Positions 35,328-43,833 of a stretch of 49,963 nucleotides of DNA are shown here, piece after piece (position 1 is the first letter of the stretch; each line of letters starts with the position of its first letter). The notes under the pieces were generated by a model, which was not told where the DNA came from, made no database searches, and saw nothing but the letters and a program-made list of their open reading frames with translations. The position numbers and the translations under genes were made by a program. Source of the DNA: Wenjunlia vitaminophila DSM 41686 (lineage in GTDB: Bacteria; Actinomycetota; Actinomycetes; Streptomycetales; Streptomycetaceae); assembly GCF_000380165.1 (NCBI RefSeq), contig NZ_KB904658.1:210899-260861 (forward strand). The letters are read 5' to 3'.

Positions 35328-37493
35328 TTGTCTACCAACGGCGTCCGCAGTGCGAGACCCACACCGAAGTCAGTTCTGATCTGGACCTGTGTCGCCCTGG
35401 TGGGCGCCGTCGCCTGGGGCGTGGTCGCCCTCACCCGCGGCGAGGAGATCTCGGCCATCTGGCTCGTCACTGCCGCGCTCTGCTCGTATGCCATCGCCTA
35501 CCGCTTCTACTCCCGTTTCATCGCCCGCCGTGTCCTGGAACTGGACGACCGGCGGGCCACCGCGGCGGAACGGCTCGAGGACGGTGTGGACTTCCAGCCC
35601 ACCGACCGGCGCGTCGTGTTCGGCCACCACTTCGCCGCCATCGCCGGTGCGGGGCCGCTGGTGGGCCCGGTGATGGCGGCGCAGATGGGATACCTGCCCG
35701 GCACCCTGTGGATCGTCGTCGGTGTGGTCTTCGCCGGGGCCGTGCAGGACATGGTGGTGCTCTTCATCTCCATGCGCAGGAACGGCAAGAGCCTCGGCCA
35801 GATGGCCCGGGACGAGATCGGCACGGTCGGCGGCACCGCGGCGCTGATCGCCGTCCTCGCAATCATGATCATTCTGCTGGCCGTGCTCGCCCTCGTCGTC
35901 GTCAACGCCCTCGCCCAGTCCCCCTGGGGCACGTTCTCCGTGGCGATGACCATCCCCATCGCCCTCTTCATGGGCTTCTACCTGCGCTACCTGCGCCCGG
36001 GCCGGGTAGTCGAGACCAGCTTCATCGGTGTCGCCCTGCTCCTGCTGGCCATCGTCAGCGGTGGCTGGGTCGAGAACTCCTCGCTCGCCGACGCCTTCAC
36101 CTGGTCACCCACGACCCTCGTGTTCTGCCTCGTCGGGTACGGCTTCGTCGCCTCCGTGCTGCCGGTGTGGATGCTGCTCGCGCCCCGCGACTACCTCTCG
36201 ACCTTCATGAAGATCGGCACGATCGCGCTGCTGGCCATCGGTGTCGTCGTCAGCGCGCCGTCGCTGAAGAACGACGCGGTGTCCCCGTTCGCCGAGTCGG
36301 GCACCGGACCGGTGTTCGCCGGGTCGCTGTTCCCCTTCCTGTTCATCACCATCGCGTGCGGCGCGCTGTCCGGGTTCCACGCCCTGGTGTCCTCCGGCAC
36401 GACGCCCAAGCTGGTCCAGAAGGAGTCGCAGGTCCGGCTCATCGGCTACGGCGCGATGCTGATGGAGTCGTTCGTCGCCGTGATGGCGTTGATCGCGGCA
36501 TCGGTGCTGGACCCGGGGCTGTACTTCGCCATGAACGCCCCGTCCGGACTCCTCGGCACGACCGTGGACAGCGCGTCGCAGGCCGTGGCCGGCCTCGGCT
36601 TCACCATCAGCCCCGACGACCTGGCCGCGGCGGCCAAGTCCGTCGAGGAGACCAGCCTGATCTCCCGGACCGGAGGAGCGCCGACGCTCGCCTTCGGCAT
36701 GTCCGACATCTTCTCCGGGGTGTTCGGCGGTGACGGGATGAGAGCGTTCTGGTACCACTTCGCCATCATGTTCGAGGCGCTGTTCATCCTCACCACGGTG
36801 GACGCCGGTACCCGCGTCGGCCGGTTCATGCTCCAGGACATGCTCGGCAACGTGTGGAAGCCGATCGGCCGCGTCACCTGGAAGCCGGGCATCTGGATCA
36901 CCAGCGCCATCATCGTGGGCCTGTGGGGCTACTTCCTCTACGTGGGGGCCACCGACCCGCTCGGCGGGATCAACCAGCTCTTCCCGCTGTTCGGCATCGC
37001 CAACCAGCTCCTGGCGGCGATCGCCCTGACCGTCGCGACGACGCTGCTCATCAAGGCGGGCAAGCTGCGCTGGGCCTGGGTGACGGGCATCCCGCTGGCC
37101 TGGGACGTCGCCGTCACGTTCGTCGCGGGCTGGCAGAAGATCTTCCACGACAACCCGAAGATCGGCTTCTTCGCCCAGCGTGAGCGGTACGCGGACGCGC
37201 TCGACGCCGGGAAGGTGCTGCCGCCCGCGAAGTCGCTCGACGACATGGAGACCGTCGTGCTCAACTCCACCGTGGACGGCATCATCATGATCGTCTTCCT
37301 GGTGCTGGTCGCCGTGGTGATCGTCCACGCCGCGGTCGTGTGCGTCCGGGCCGTGCGGTCCGCCCAACCCCTGCCGACGACCGAGGCGCCGTTCGTCGAG
37401 TCCAAGATCCTCATATCCGGTGAGCGGTCGGAGGAACTCGTGGGCGCCGCTGCCGGCGACTCGTCGTCCGGGCCGAAGGGACACCGGCGGTGA
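35328..37493 (+). CDS. cstA: carbon starvation protein CstA (peptide/pyruvate transporter)
   Basis: A 721-residue, roughly 16-helix protein, full length for CstA. It takes up peptides or pyruvate during carbon limitation by family. Typical segments are DFQPTDRRVVFGHHFAAIAG, GAGPLVGPVMAAQMGYLPGT, VQDMVVLFISMRRNGKSLG, ALSGFHALVSSGTTPKLVQK, LTTVDAGTRVGRFMLQDMLG and LFPLFGIANQLLAAIAL. TTG 35328 follows GGAG, six bases upstream. The stop overlaps the small YbdD/YjiX gene (GTGA). Confidence 0.95.
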   Translation: MSTNGVRSARPTPKSVLIWTCVALVGAVAWGVVALTRGEEISAIWLVTAALCSYAIAYRFYSRFIARRVLELDDRRATAAERLEDGVDFQPTDRRVVFGHHFAAIAGAGPLVGPVMAAQMGYLPGTLWIVVGVVFAGAVQDMVVLFISMRRNGKSLGQMARDEIGTVGGTAALIAVLAIMIILLAVLALVVVNALAQSPWGTFSVAMTIPIALFMGFYLRYLRPGRVVETSFIGVALLLLAIVSGGWVENSSLADAFTWSPTTLVFCLVGYGFVASVLPVWMLLAPRDYLSTFMKIGTIALLAIGVVVSAPSLKNDAVSPFAESGTGPVFAGSLFPFLFITIACGALSGFHALVSSGTTPKLVQKESQVRLIGYGAMLMESFVAVMALIAASVLDPGLYFAMNAPSGLLGTTVDSASQAVAGLGFTISPDDLAAAAKSVEETSLISRTGGAPTLAFGMSDIFSGVFGGDGMRAFWYHFAIMFEALFILTTVDAGTRVGRFMLQDMLGNVWKPIGRVTWKPGIWITSAIIVGLWGYFLYVGATDPLGGINQLFPLFGIANQLLAAIALTVATTLLIKAGKLRWAWVTGIPLAWDVAVTFVAGWQKIFHDNPKIGFFAQRERYADALDAGKVLPPAKSLDDMETVVLNSTVDGIIMIVFLVLVAVVIVHAAVVCVRAVRSAQPLPTTEAPFVESKILISGERSEELVGAAAGDSSSGPKGHRR

Positions 37494-37699
37494 GGGTGGC
37501 CGTGCTGCTCGGGCCGCCGGCCCGCGTCCTGCGGGACGTCCGCTGGTACCTGCGGGAGATCTCGGGCACGGCCGCCTACGAGCGCTTCTGCCGGAGCCAC
37601 GAGGAACGGCACCCCGGCACGCCCGCCCCGAGCCGCCGCGCGTACGAGCGGCAGCGGACCCGCCACCGGGAGGAGAACCCGCAGAGCCGCTGCTGCTGA
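37490..37699 (+). CDS. YbdD/YjiX family (DUF466) small protein
   Basis: A 69-residue protein with the family core VRWYLREISGTAAYERFCRSHEERHPGTP and an Arg-rich end. It nearly always follows cstA and is thought to assist the transporter. GTG 37490 overlaps the cstA stop, so translation is coupled. Confidence 0.92.
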   Translation: MRVAVLLGPPARVLRDVRWYLREISGTAAYERFCRSHEERHPGTPAPSRRAYERQRTRHREENPQSRCC

Positions 37700-37731
37700 C
37701 GCCGACGGCGGGGCAGGCGGGCGGAGACGCC

Positions 37732-37768
37732 CGGTGACGCGGGCCGCACGGCGCGGCCCGCGTCACCG
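37732..37768 (+). terminator. terminator of the cstA operon
   Basis: A 16-bp perfect stem (37732-37747 with 37753-37768) around an ACGGC loop starts 33 bases after the DUF466 stop. There is no clear T-run. Confidence 0.75.
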
Positions 37769-37826
37769 TCGTCCGCCGCCGGCCTGCCCCGTACGGAAGG
37801 CCGCGCGCCGCCTGTCGGCTCCGCGT

Positions 37827-37872
37827 GTCGTCCGCCGCCGTCGTCCGCCGTCGTCCGCCGCCGTCGTCCGCC
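37827..37872. repeat. short GTCGTCCGCC repeats
   Basis: Four copies of GTCGTCCGCC at 37827, 37840, 37850 and 37863, two of them followed by an extra GCC. The repeats lie in the 331-base non-coding stretch 37700-38030 between the cstA operon and the PrsW-like gene, which otherwise shows only the terminator. Confidence 0.75.
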
Positions 37873-38030
37873 ACCCGTCGCGACGGCGCGCGACCGCGGC
37901 CGGCGCGGTGCCGTGCGAGCTCCCGCCGTCGGCGCCGGTGGGCTGTTTGGGTCTGCTGGTTTGCCGTTCCCAGGCCTGGGCCGTGGACTGGGATGCGGCA
38001 GGTTACCCGTGGCTGGATGGTGAGGTCGGG

Positions 38031-38996
38031 ATGGTGCGGGCCGGACCCAGCGGGGCGGGTCGAGGTCCCGCCCGCCGCCCTCCGCCGTGGCTGTGGGTGT
38101 TCAGCGGCGGGCTGGTGCTGTGGGCGCTCGCCGCACTGGCCACCTTCTCCACCGGCGACGTCGCCCTCCTCTCCGTGCTCGTCCTGATCGGCAGCTTCCT
38201 GGTGCCGGTGACGTTCGTCGTCTGGGCGTTCGGTCGCCTCGGCCCACACAGTGCGCTGAGACCGGCGCGGCTGGTGGCCGCGTTCGTGGCGGGGGCGACA
38301 CTCGGTGCGCTGGGCGCCGCGGTGCTGGAGAACTACCTCCTGCGCCCCTCGGTGTGGATCTTCCTGGGCGTGGGGGTCATCGAGGAGGGCGTCAAGCTGG
38401 CCGCGCTGTGGTTGGTGTCGGTCGGGCTCCCCTTCTACCGGGCGCGGGACGGCGCCGTGCTCGGGGGCGCCGTGGGTTTCGGGTTCGCGGGGCTGGAGAA
38501 CGCCGGGTACGCGCTGAGGGCGGCTGGTGCCGACACCGGTTCGTCGTCCCTGCTGGCGCTGGTGGAGACCGAGGTGGCGCGCAGCGTCCTGGCGCCGTTC
38601 GGACACGGCCTGTGGACCGCGATCGTCGGCGCCGTGCTGTTCGGCGCCGCCGCGCGCACCGGGCGACTCCGCGCCAGTGGCGGGCTCCTCGGCGCGTACT
38701 TCGGGGTCGTCGCGCTGCACGCGCTGTGGGACTCGATGCGTGAAATCGCCATCGCGATCGCCCTGGCCTCGAGCTCCGACCGCCAGACCGGGACGCCGGA
38801 CGGGAGCGACGAGCCCGCCCTCACCTCCGCCCAGGAGCACCTGGTCATCGTCATCCAGACGGTCGGCTGGACCGTGATCACCATGGTGGCCCTGCTCTGG
38901 CTGCGCTACCTCGTGCGCCCTCGCGACCCCCGCCCTCCCCCTTCCTGGCCCTCGGAGTCCCCGCCCCCCGATGACGACGGCCCGGCGCGGCACTGA
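38031..38996 (+). CDS. PrsW family intramembrane metalloprotease
   Basis: A 321-residue membrane protein with about eight helices. The PrsW motifs are present: FLGVGVIEEGVKLAALWLVS (catalytic EExxK), GFGFAGLENAGYAL, a His in LAPFGHGLWTAIVGAVLFG, and GVVALHALWDS. PrsW-type proteases cleave membrane proteins such as anti-sigma factors in some bacteria; the substrate here is unknown. ATG 38031 (or GTG 38034) is chosen because the frame to 37734 is Arg/Pro repeat-like sequence. The C-terminus is Pro-rich. Confidence 0.85.
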   Translation: MVRAGPSGAGRGPARRPPPWLWVFSGGLVLWALAALATFSTGDVALLSVLVLIGSFLVPVTFVVWAFGRLGPHSALRPARLVAAFVAGATLGALGAAVLENYLLRPSVWIFLGVGVIEEGVKLAALWLVSVGLPFYRARDGAVLGGAVGFGFAGLENAGYALRAAGADTGSSSLLALVETEVARSVLAPFGHGLWTAIVGAVLFGAAARTGRLRASGGLLGAYFGVVALHALWDSMREIAIAIALASSSDRQTGTPDGSDEPALTSAQEHLVIVIQTVGWTVITMVALLWLRYLVRPRDPRPPPSWPSESPPPDDDGPARH

Positions 38997-39371
38997 CGAC
39001 CCCGACCGGCCGCCGGGAGAGCCGAACGAGTGACACCTGACGGAGCGGTGCCCCACGGCGGCGCGGAGCCTTCGGCGGGATTCTCCGCTACGGCGCTGAC
39101 CTGCGGATCGCCGAGGCTGAGGGTGACGCGGCGCGGGTGGCCGTGGAGTGGGCCCACTCGGCGGTGGCGCGGCGGGGAAGGCGGCTGCCGCTGGGCTGCG
39201 TGATGGTGAACTCGTGATGTGGTGTAGATCACGTCCGTTTGTATCGCTGGGTGTCGATTTCCTGACTGAGTGTCCCGGTACGGCGGTCTAGTTCTCGCTT
39301 TACGGCTGCCCCTAGCCTTCATCCTGGCTCCATACGATCTTCACGTATGCGGGATTTGGGGAGGGCTGGGG
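38997..39371. other. gene-free stretch with a coding relic and promoter of the LamG protein
   Basis: The 375 bases contain a plus-strand open frame 39041-39217 without a start codon (GAFGGILRYGADLRIAEAEG..., ending CVMVNS), possibly the 3' relic of a lost gene. From about 39200 on the sequence is AT-richer and probably carries the promoter of the next gene. An inverted repeat CATACG/CGTATG lies at 39331-39349, 22 bases before that start. Confidence 0.4.
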
Positions 39372-41402
39372 ATGGTGGCTCGGACGGGGCGTCTCCGCCG
39401 GTGGGGCGGGGTTGCTGCTGCTGGTGTGAGCCTGGCCCTGTCCATGGGCCTGTTGCCGGGGTCGTTCGCTGGGGCGACCGCAAGGGCTTCATCCCCTACT
39501 GGTGCGCCAGAACAAAGCAGCGCACCAGCGGCGTCCCGACAGGGACCACAAGCCTCTCCCAAGGCTTCCTCGGCTGATGAGGCGTTATCAGCGGCACAAC
39601 GTTCCGGCCGGCGGGTGGAGGCCACCGCGCTGCGCGGGGAGACCAGCGAGGTGTTCGCCACGCCCGAGGGGGAACTCGAGGCGATCGAGCACCTGCGGCC
39701 GGTACGCGCTCGGGTGGACGGTGCGTGGAAGCCGGTGGACACGGATCTGGCGCAGTCGGCGGACGGGACGCTGGTGCCGGGTGCGGTGACGGTGGGGCTG
39801 GAGTTTTCGGGTGGCGGCGACGGTCCGCTGGTGCGGTTGGAGCGAGCGGGACGGTCGTTGGCGCTCTCGTGGCCGACAACGTTGCCTGCCCCTCGAGTGG
39901 AGGGGGACACCGCGACCTATCCGGAGGTGTTACCGGATGTGGACCTGCGGGTGCGCGCCCAGGTGGACGGTTTCTCGCAACTGTTGGTGGTGAAGTCGGC
40001 GCAGGCAGCCAAGAGTCCGGAGTTGGCTGAGCTGCGGGTGGGGGTGGAGTCCGCGACGCTGTCGGTGCGCGAGGGGCCCGCCGGTGGAGTGGAGGCGGTG
40101 GACAACGGCGCCGGGGGTGTGGTGTTCAGCGCGCCGACACCGATGATGTGGGACTCCAGTGGACCGGAGCAGGCCGCGCCGGCGGGCCAGGAAACATCCG
40201 GATCAGCGGCGACAGCCGGGACGGCGGGTGCGTCGGCCGAGGACTTCCCGGCGCCGACCGAATCGGGCAAGCTCGCGCCGCTGGGAGTGGACGTCACCGC
40301 GGGCGGGGGAGAGTTGGTGCTGACCCCGGACCGCGAGGTACTGGCGGGAGCGGACACGGTGTACCCCGTGCTGATCGATCCGCAGTGGTACTCGCCGAAG
40401 GCGACCGCGTGGACGATGGCGTCGAAGTACTGGGCGGACTCTCCGCAGTGGCGGTTCAACGACGAGTCCGACGCAGGCATGGGGTACTGCAACTGGGACT
40501 ACTGCATGCCGCATGACACCAAGCGCCTGTTCTACACGATCCCGACGTCGCGGTTCGTGGGGAAGACCATCCTCTCGGCGGAGTTCGTGGTCCGGGAGAC
40601 GTGGGCGGCGTCGTGTGACCCGGCGAAGGTGAACCTGTGGCGGACCCGGGCGATCTCCTCGTCCACGACCTGGAACTCGCAGTACACGTCCGACTTCTGG
40701 ATCGACTACGTGGACACACAGGACATCGCGTACGGCCGTGTGGGGTGTGCGGCGGCGGACGCGGAGTTCAACGTGAAGGACACGGTCAGCCTCGCGGCGT
40801 CACGGTCATGGTCCCAGGTGACATTCGGGCTGAAGGCCGAGGACGAGACGGATCCCAACGCGTGGAAGAGGTTCTCCGACGACGCGTTCCTGCGGGTGAA
40901 GTACAACCGCCCGCCGTCGCAGATCCGGATGTCGCAGTTGACGATGGACCCCGGGGGGACGTGTAAGACCGCGTCCGAGCCCGCGCGGGTGCGGATTCTG
41001 CCGAAGGTACGGGCCAGTGATGTCACCGACCCGGACGGTGACTCGGTCGCGGTGCAGTTCCAGGTGTGGTGGGCAACGAGCGCTGACGGTTGGAAGGCCA
41101 GGTGGACATCCACGAGGTCCACGTCGAAGAGTTCCGGTTCCGACTTCGGGATCACGTTGCCGTCGTCGATACCGGAACATCACCGGGTGGCCTTCCGCGC
41201 CCGTTCGTGGGACGGGGAAACTGGTCACCGTGGAGCTCCGACAACGGCTGCTACTTCGTCCTGGACACCACGGCACCGAAGGAACCCCAGATCACGTCTC
41301 TGGAGTATCCACCGTCAACGTCGGAAGATCCCGATGATCCGTGGATTGACGGGGTGGGGCGTTACGGCACGTTCACCCTCGCCGGTGCCGGCAGTGACGT
41401 GA
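39372..41402 (+). CDS. secreted DNRLRE/LamG protein, 5' part (frameshifted)
   Basis: 676 codons to the stop; the authentic reading ends at about codon 616. A signal peptide (RRWGGVAAAGVSLALSMGLL, cleavage after ...FAGATARA) is followed by an Ala/Ser/Gln-rich linker. A long beta-rich region resembles the N-terminal part of actinobacterial wall proteins (LEAIEHLRPVRARVDGAWKP, VLPDVDLRVRAQVDGFSQLL, YPVLIDPQWYSP). A DNRLRE-like beta domain (about 365-520) and a fibronectin-like stretch (IRMSQLTMDPGG...) follow. At 41211-41222 the frame breaks: after ARSWDG the codons turn to Arg/Pro-rich nonsense ending at 41402. The continuation lies in the -1 frame (NWSPWSSDNGCYFVLDTTAP). ATG 39372 follows GGGGAGG. 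It would be cell-surface or secreted. Confidence 0.85.
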   Translation: MVARTGRLRRWGGVAAAGVSLALSMGLLPGSFAGATARASSPTGAPEQSSAPAASRQGPQASPKASSADEALSAAQRSGRRVEATALRGETSEVFATPEGELEAIEHLRPVRARVDGAWKPVDTDLAQSADGTLVPGAVTVGLEFSGGGDGPLVRLERAGRSLALSWPTTLPAPRVEGDTATYPEVLPDVDLRVRAQVDGFSQLLVVKSAQAAKSPELAELRVGVESATLSVREGPAGGVEAVDNGAGGVVFSAPTPMMWDSSGPEQAAPAGQETSGSAATAGTAGASAEDFPAPTESGKLAPLGVDVTAGGGELVLTPDREVLAGADTVYPVLIDPQWYSPKATAWTMASKYWADSPQWRFNDESDAGMGYCNWDYCMPHDTKRLFYTIPTSRFVGKTILSAEFVVRETWAASCDPAKVNLWRTRAISSSTTWNSQYTSDFWIDYVDTQDIAYGRVGCAAADAEFNVKDTVSLAASRSWSQVTFGLKAEDETDPNAWKRFSDDAFLRVKYNRPPSQIRMSQLTMDPGGTCKTASEPARVRILPKVRASDVTDPDGDSVAVQFQVWWATSADGWKARWTSTRSTSKSSGSDFGITLPSSIPEHHRVAFRARSWDGETGHRGAPTTAATSSWTPRHRRNPRSRLWSIHRQRRKIPMIRGLTGWGVTARSPSPVPAVT

Positions 41403-43702
41403 CCAGCTATGCGTACGGCATCAACGGGGACCCCACGCCGGCCAACACCATCACGACCACAGACGGCGCCCCGCGCAGCATCAAGGTGCTGCCGAGTCGG
41501 GCAGGAGTCAACTTCATCACCGCCAAGGCGTACGACTCCGCCGGCAACGCCAGCGGCACCGACACCTACCACTTCCGGGTGAAGACCGGACAGCCGGACC
41601 GTGCGACCTGGCAGTTCGACGACCCGGCAGGTGCCACCGAGGCGAGGGGCTCCACCCCGCCCCGCACCGCCACCCTGTACGGCGGCGCGGCTCTCGGCGC
41701 CGAGGGAGCCGTCAACACGGCACTGCGTCTGGACGGCGTGGACGACCACGTTCGCACGCCGTTGTCCGTGGTGGACACCAGCGTCGGGTTCTCGGTCGCT
41801 GCCTGGGCAAAGCCCGCCACCGCACCCGGGGGCGATGCCGTCGTCGTCGCTCAGTCCGGGATCAACGTTCCCGGGTTCGAGTTGTCCTACGCCAAGAGCG
41901 CCGACGCGTGGGCGTTCACCCGCCACGCCACCGACACGGCGGGCGCCACGACGGTGCGGGCCGTCCAGTCCGGCTCCCCCGGAGTACAGGCTGGTCAGTG
42001 GACCCACCTGGTGGGAACCTACGACGCCACCGCACACGAGATGCGGCTGTTCGTCAACGGGGCCCTGGCGGCCACCACCCCGTACGCGCCCACGGCCTGG
42101 GACGCCCGCATGGGCATCACCCTCGGCGCCGCCGTCCGCGACGGCGCACCGGGCAGGTTCTTCCCCGGAGCGGTGGACGAGGTGCAGTTCTTCGACCGGC
42201 CCATCGCCGCCAGTGAGGTCTCCGAACTGTTCGGCAAGCAACGCCTGGACGGCCCCTACCGCACCGCGGTGGCAGTGTTCCCCCTCGACGAGACTCCGGG
42301 CGAGGGCGTGACCGAGGTGGCCGGCCACGGCGACGTGCTGCCCGCGGTGTTCCACGGTGGCCCCACCCCGGGCGGCGTCGGAGTGGCCGGCACCGCGTTG
42401 CGCCTGGACGGGGTCGATGACCGCGGGGTGGCCGGAGCCCCCCACATCAACACGTTCCGGAGTTTCGCGATGTCGGTGTGGGTCCGCCTGGACGCCACCA
42501 AACCCGACCACACCGCCGTGGTGGTCACCCAGACCGGCACCCACCAGAGCGGCGGGGAACTGTTCTACTCCGCTTACTACGACAAATGGATCTTCAACCA
42601 GCACGACGCCGACACCCCTGACGCGGGCTCCCACCGTGCGATCCAGACCACCGGACCAGCTCCGCAGGGCGGGGAGTGGACCCACCTGGTCGGCGTCCAC
42701 GACATGGTCACCCACACCCTGACCCTGTACGTCAACGGCCAACGGGCCGGCACCACCACCCTGACCGGCAACGCCTGGTACGCCTCGGGACCACTACAGA
42801 TGGGCGCCGGATCGTACAGCGGTACCCCCGGCAACTACTTCCCCGGCGACATCGACGACCTGCGCCTGTACGACCGGCCCCTGTCGTCGGACGAGGTGCG
42901 TCAACTGTTCCGGCAACACCCGGTGGTCAGTGGCCGCTGGAAGCTGGACCAGGCCACCGACACCACCCCACCGACCACCCCTGACGCCTCCACCCACGCA
43001 CGTGCCATGACCCTCCACGGCGACGCCGAGATCACCACCGGAAGCCGGGTGGACTCCGGTGCTCTCGCCCTGACCAGCGACACCGGATACGCCTACACCA
43101 GCAGCGCTCCGACCGACACCGGAGTGAGCTTCACTGTCACCGCCTGGGCACAACTGGCCGGCCGGACCCCGGACAGCGCCGTGACGGTGGTCAGTCAGGA
43201 GGGCGCCCACAACAGCGCCTACACCATCCGCTACGTCCCACCGTCCACCACGGGAGAGCCCCCACCCCTGGGACGGTGGGAAGCAACCGTGACCAGCGCC
43301 GACACGGCCGGTGCTCCCACGGTGACGGTGTCCAGCCCCGCCTTCTTCCCGGAGGAGTGGACGCACCTGGCGCTGGTGTACGACGGCTTCGCCGACCACC
43401 TCCAGCTGTACGTCAACGGGGAACTCCACCAGTTCACCTGTACCGACGCCGACAACGACGGGGCAGCGGACGACCCTGGTTGCGCCGACGAGGTCGCCTG
43501 GTCGTCCAACGTCCCGTCGTTCAACGCCACGAAGTCCCTGCAACTCGGCCGGGACAAACAGGCCGACACCTGGAGCACGCGGACGTGGCCCGGCGCCCTG
43601 GACGACGTGTGGACCTTCCAGGGATCACTGACCGCACCACAGGTGCAGAAGCTCGCTGAGGGCTGGCCCGGAGTCCCGACAACCGTCCCGGGTGCCGACT
43701 GA
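41090..43702 (+). CDS. LamG-repeat protein, 3' part of the frameshifted gene
   Basis: Open from TTG 41090, but homologous reading starts near 41219 (NWSPWSSDNGCYFVLDTTAP). It therefore has no signal peptide of its own. An Ig-like segment (GRYGTFTLAGAGSDVTSYAY) is followed by three concanavalin-like LamG domains at about 41590-42240, 42260-42920 and 42925-43670. Each shows the ALRLDGVDD / WAxPA / EWTHLVGVYD-type / LYVNG / DDLRLYDRPL pattern; the third is the most divergent and carries a DADNDGAADDPG loop like a calcium site. LamG domains usually bind glycans or proteins. Both halves almost certainly were one ~1,440-residue secreted protein. The RHS toxin gene follows 131 bases later, a common pairing in actinomycetes. 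Confidence 0.85.
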   Translation: MEGQVDIHEVHVEEFRFRLRDHVAVVDTGTSPGGLPRPFVGRGNWSPWSSDNGCYFVLDTTAPKEPQITSLEYPPSTSEDPDDPWIDGVGRYGTFTLAGAGSDVTSYAYGINGDPTPANTITTTDGAPRSIKVLPSRAGVNFITAKAYDSAGNASGTDTYHFRVKTGQPDRATWQFDDPAGATEARGSTPPRTATLYGGAALGAEGAVNTALRLDGVDDHVRTPLSVVDTSVGFSVAAWAKPATAPGGDAVVVAQSGINVPGFELSYAKSADAWAFTRHATDTAGATTVRAVQSGSPGVQAGQWTHLVGTYDATAHEMRLFVNGALAATTPYAPTAWDARMGITLGAAVRDGAPGRFFPGAVDEVQFFDRPIAASEVSELFGKQRLDGPYRTAVAVFPLDETPGEGVTEVAGHGDVLPAVFHGGPTPGGVGVAGTALRLDGVDDRGVAGAPHINTFRSFAMSVWVRLDATKPDHTAVVVTQTGTHQSGGELFYSAYYDKWIFNQHDADTPDAGSHRAIQTTGPAPQGGEWTHLVGVHDMVTHTLTLYVNGQRAGTTTLTGNAWYASGPLQMGAGSYSGTPGNYFPGDIDDLRLYDRPLSSDEVRQLFRQHPVVSGRWKLDQATDTTPPTTPDASTHARAMTLHGDAEITTGSRVDSGALALTSDTGYAYTSSAPTDTGVSFTVTAWAQLAGRTPDSAVTVVSQEGAHNSAYTIRYVPPSTTGEPPPLGRWEATVTSADTAGAPTVTVSSPAFFPEEWTHLALVYDGFADHLQLYVNGELHQFTCTDADNDGAADDPGCADEVAWSSNVPSFNATKSLQLGRDKQADTWSTRTWPGALDDVWTFQGSLTAPQVQKLAEGWPGVPTTVPGAD

Positions 43703-43717
43703 CCCGTCTCACGGGTC
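43701..43717 (+). terminator. small hairpin after the LamG gene
   Basis: GACCCGT and ACGGGTC pair across a CTC loop, overlapping the LamG stop region. The 7-bp stem has no T-run, so it may only attenuate transcription into the RHS gene. Confidence 0.4.
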
Positions 43718-43833
43718 GGGGGTGGCTCACCGTGCCGCCGACCTGACCTGCCGTTCGTCCACTGACACAGAGAGCTGTGTACCGGGCCTGGGCACCCCCA
43801 GGGCCGGCGAACCAGGGAAGGGATGACGAGAGC

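Noticed and set aside
37827-37872. CRISPR-like repeats
   Set aside because: Ten-base units with 0-3 base spacers; no spacer-repeat structure and no cas genes in the window.
37734-38030. Longer N-terminus for the PrsW-like protein
   Set aside because: The extra 99 codons read through the terminator arm and GTCGTCCGCC repeats as Arg/Pro text.
36105-39056. 983-codon minus-strand frame opposite cstA and the PrsW-like gene
   Set aside because: It crosses two real genes, a terminator and a repeat, and its composition is Arg/Gly/His-rich noise.
41211-41224. Programmed -1 ribosomal frameshift site in the LamG gene
   Set aside because: The in-frame codons GGG GAA ACT do not form a slippery heptamer of the X XXY YYZ type, and no downstream stimulatory structure was evident.
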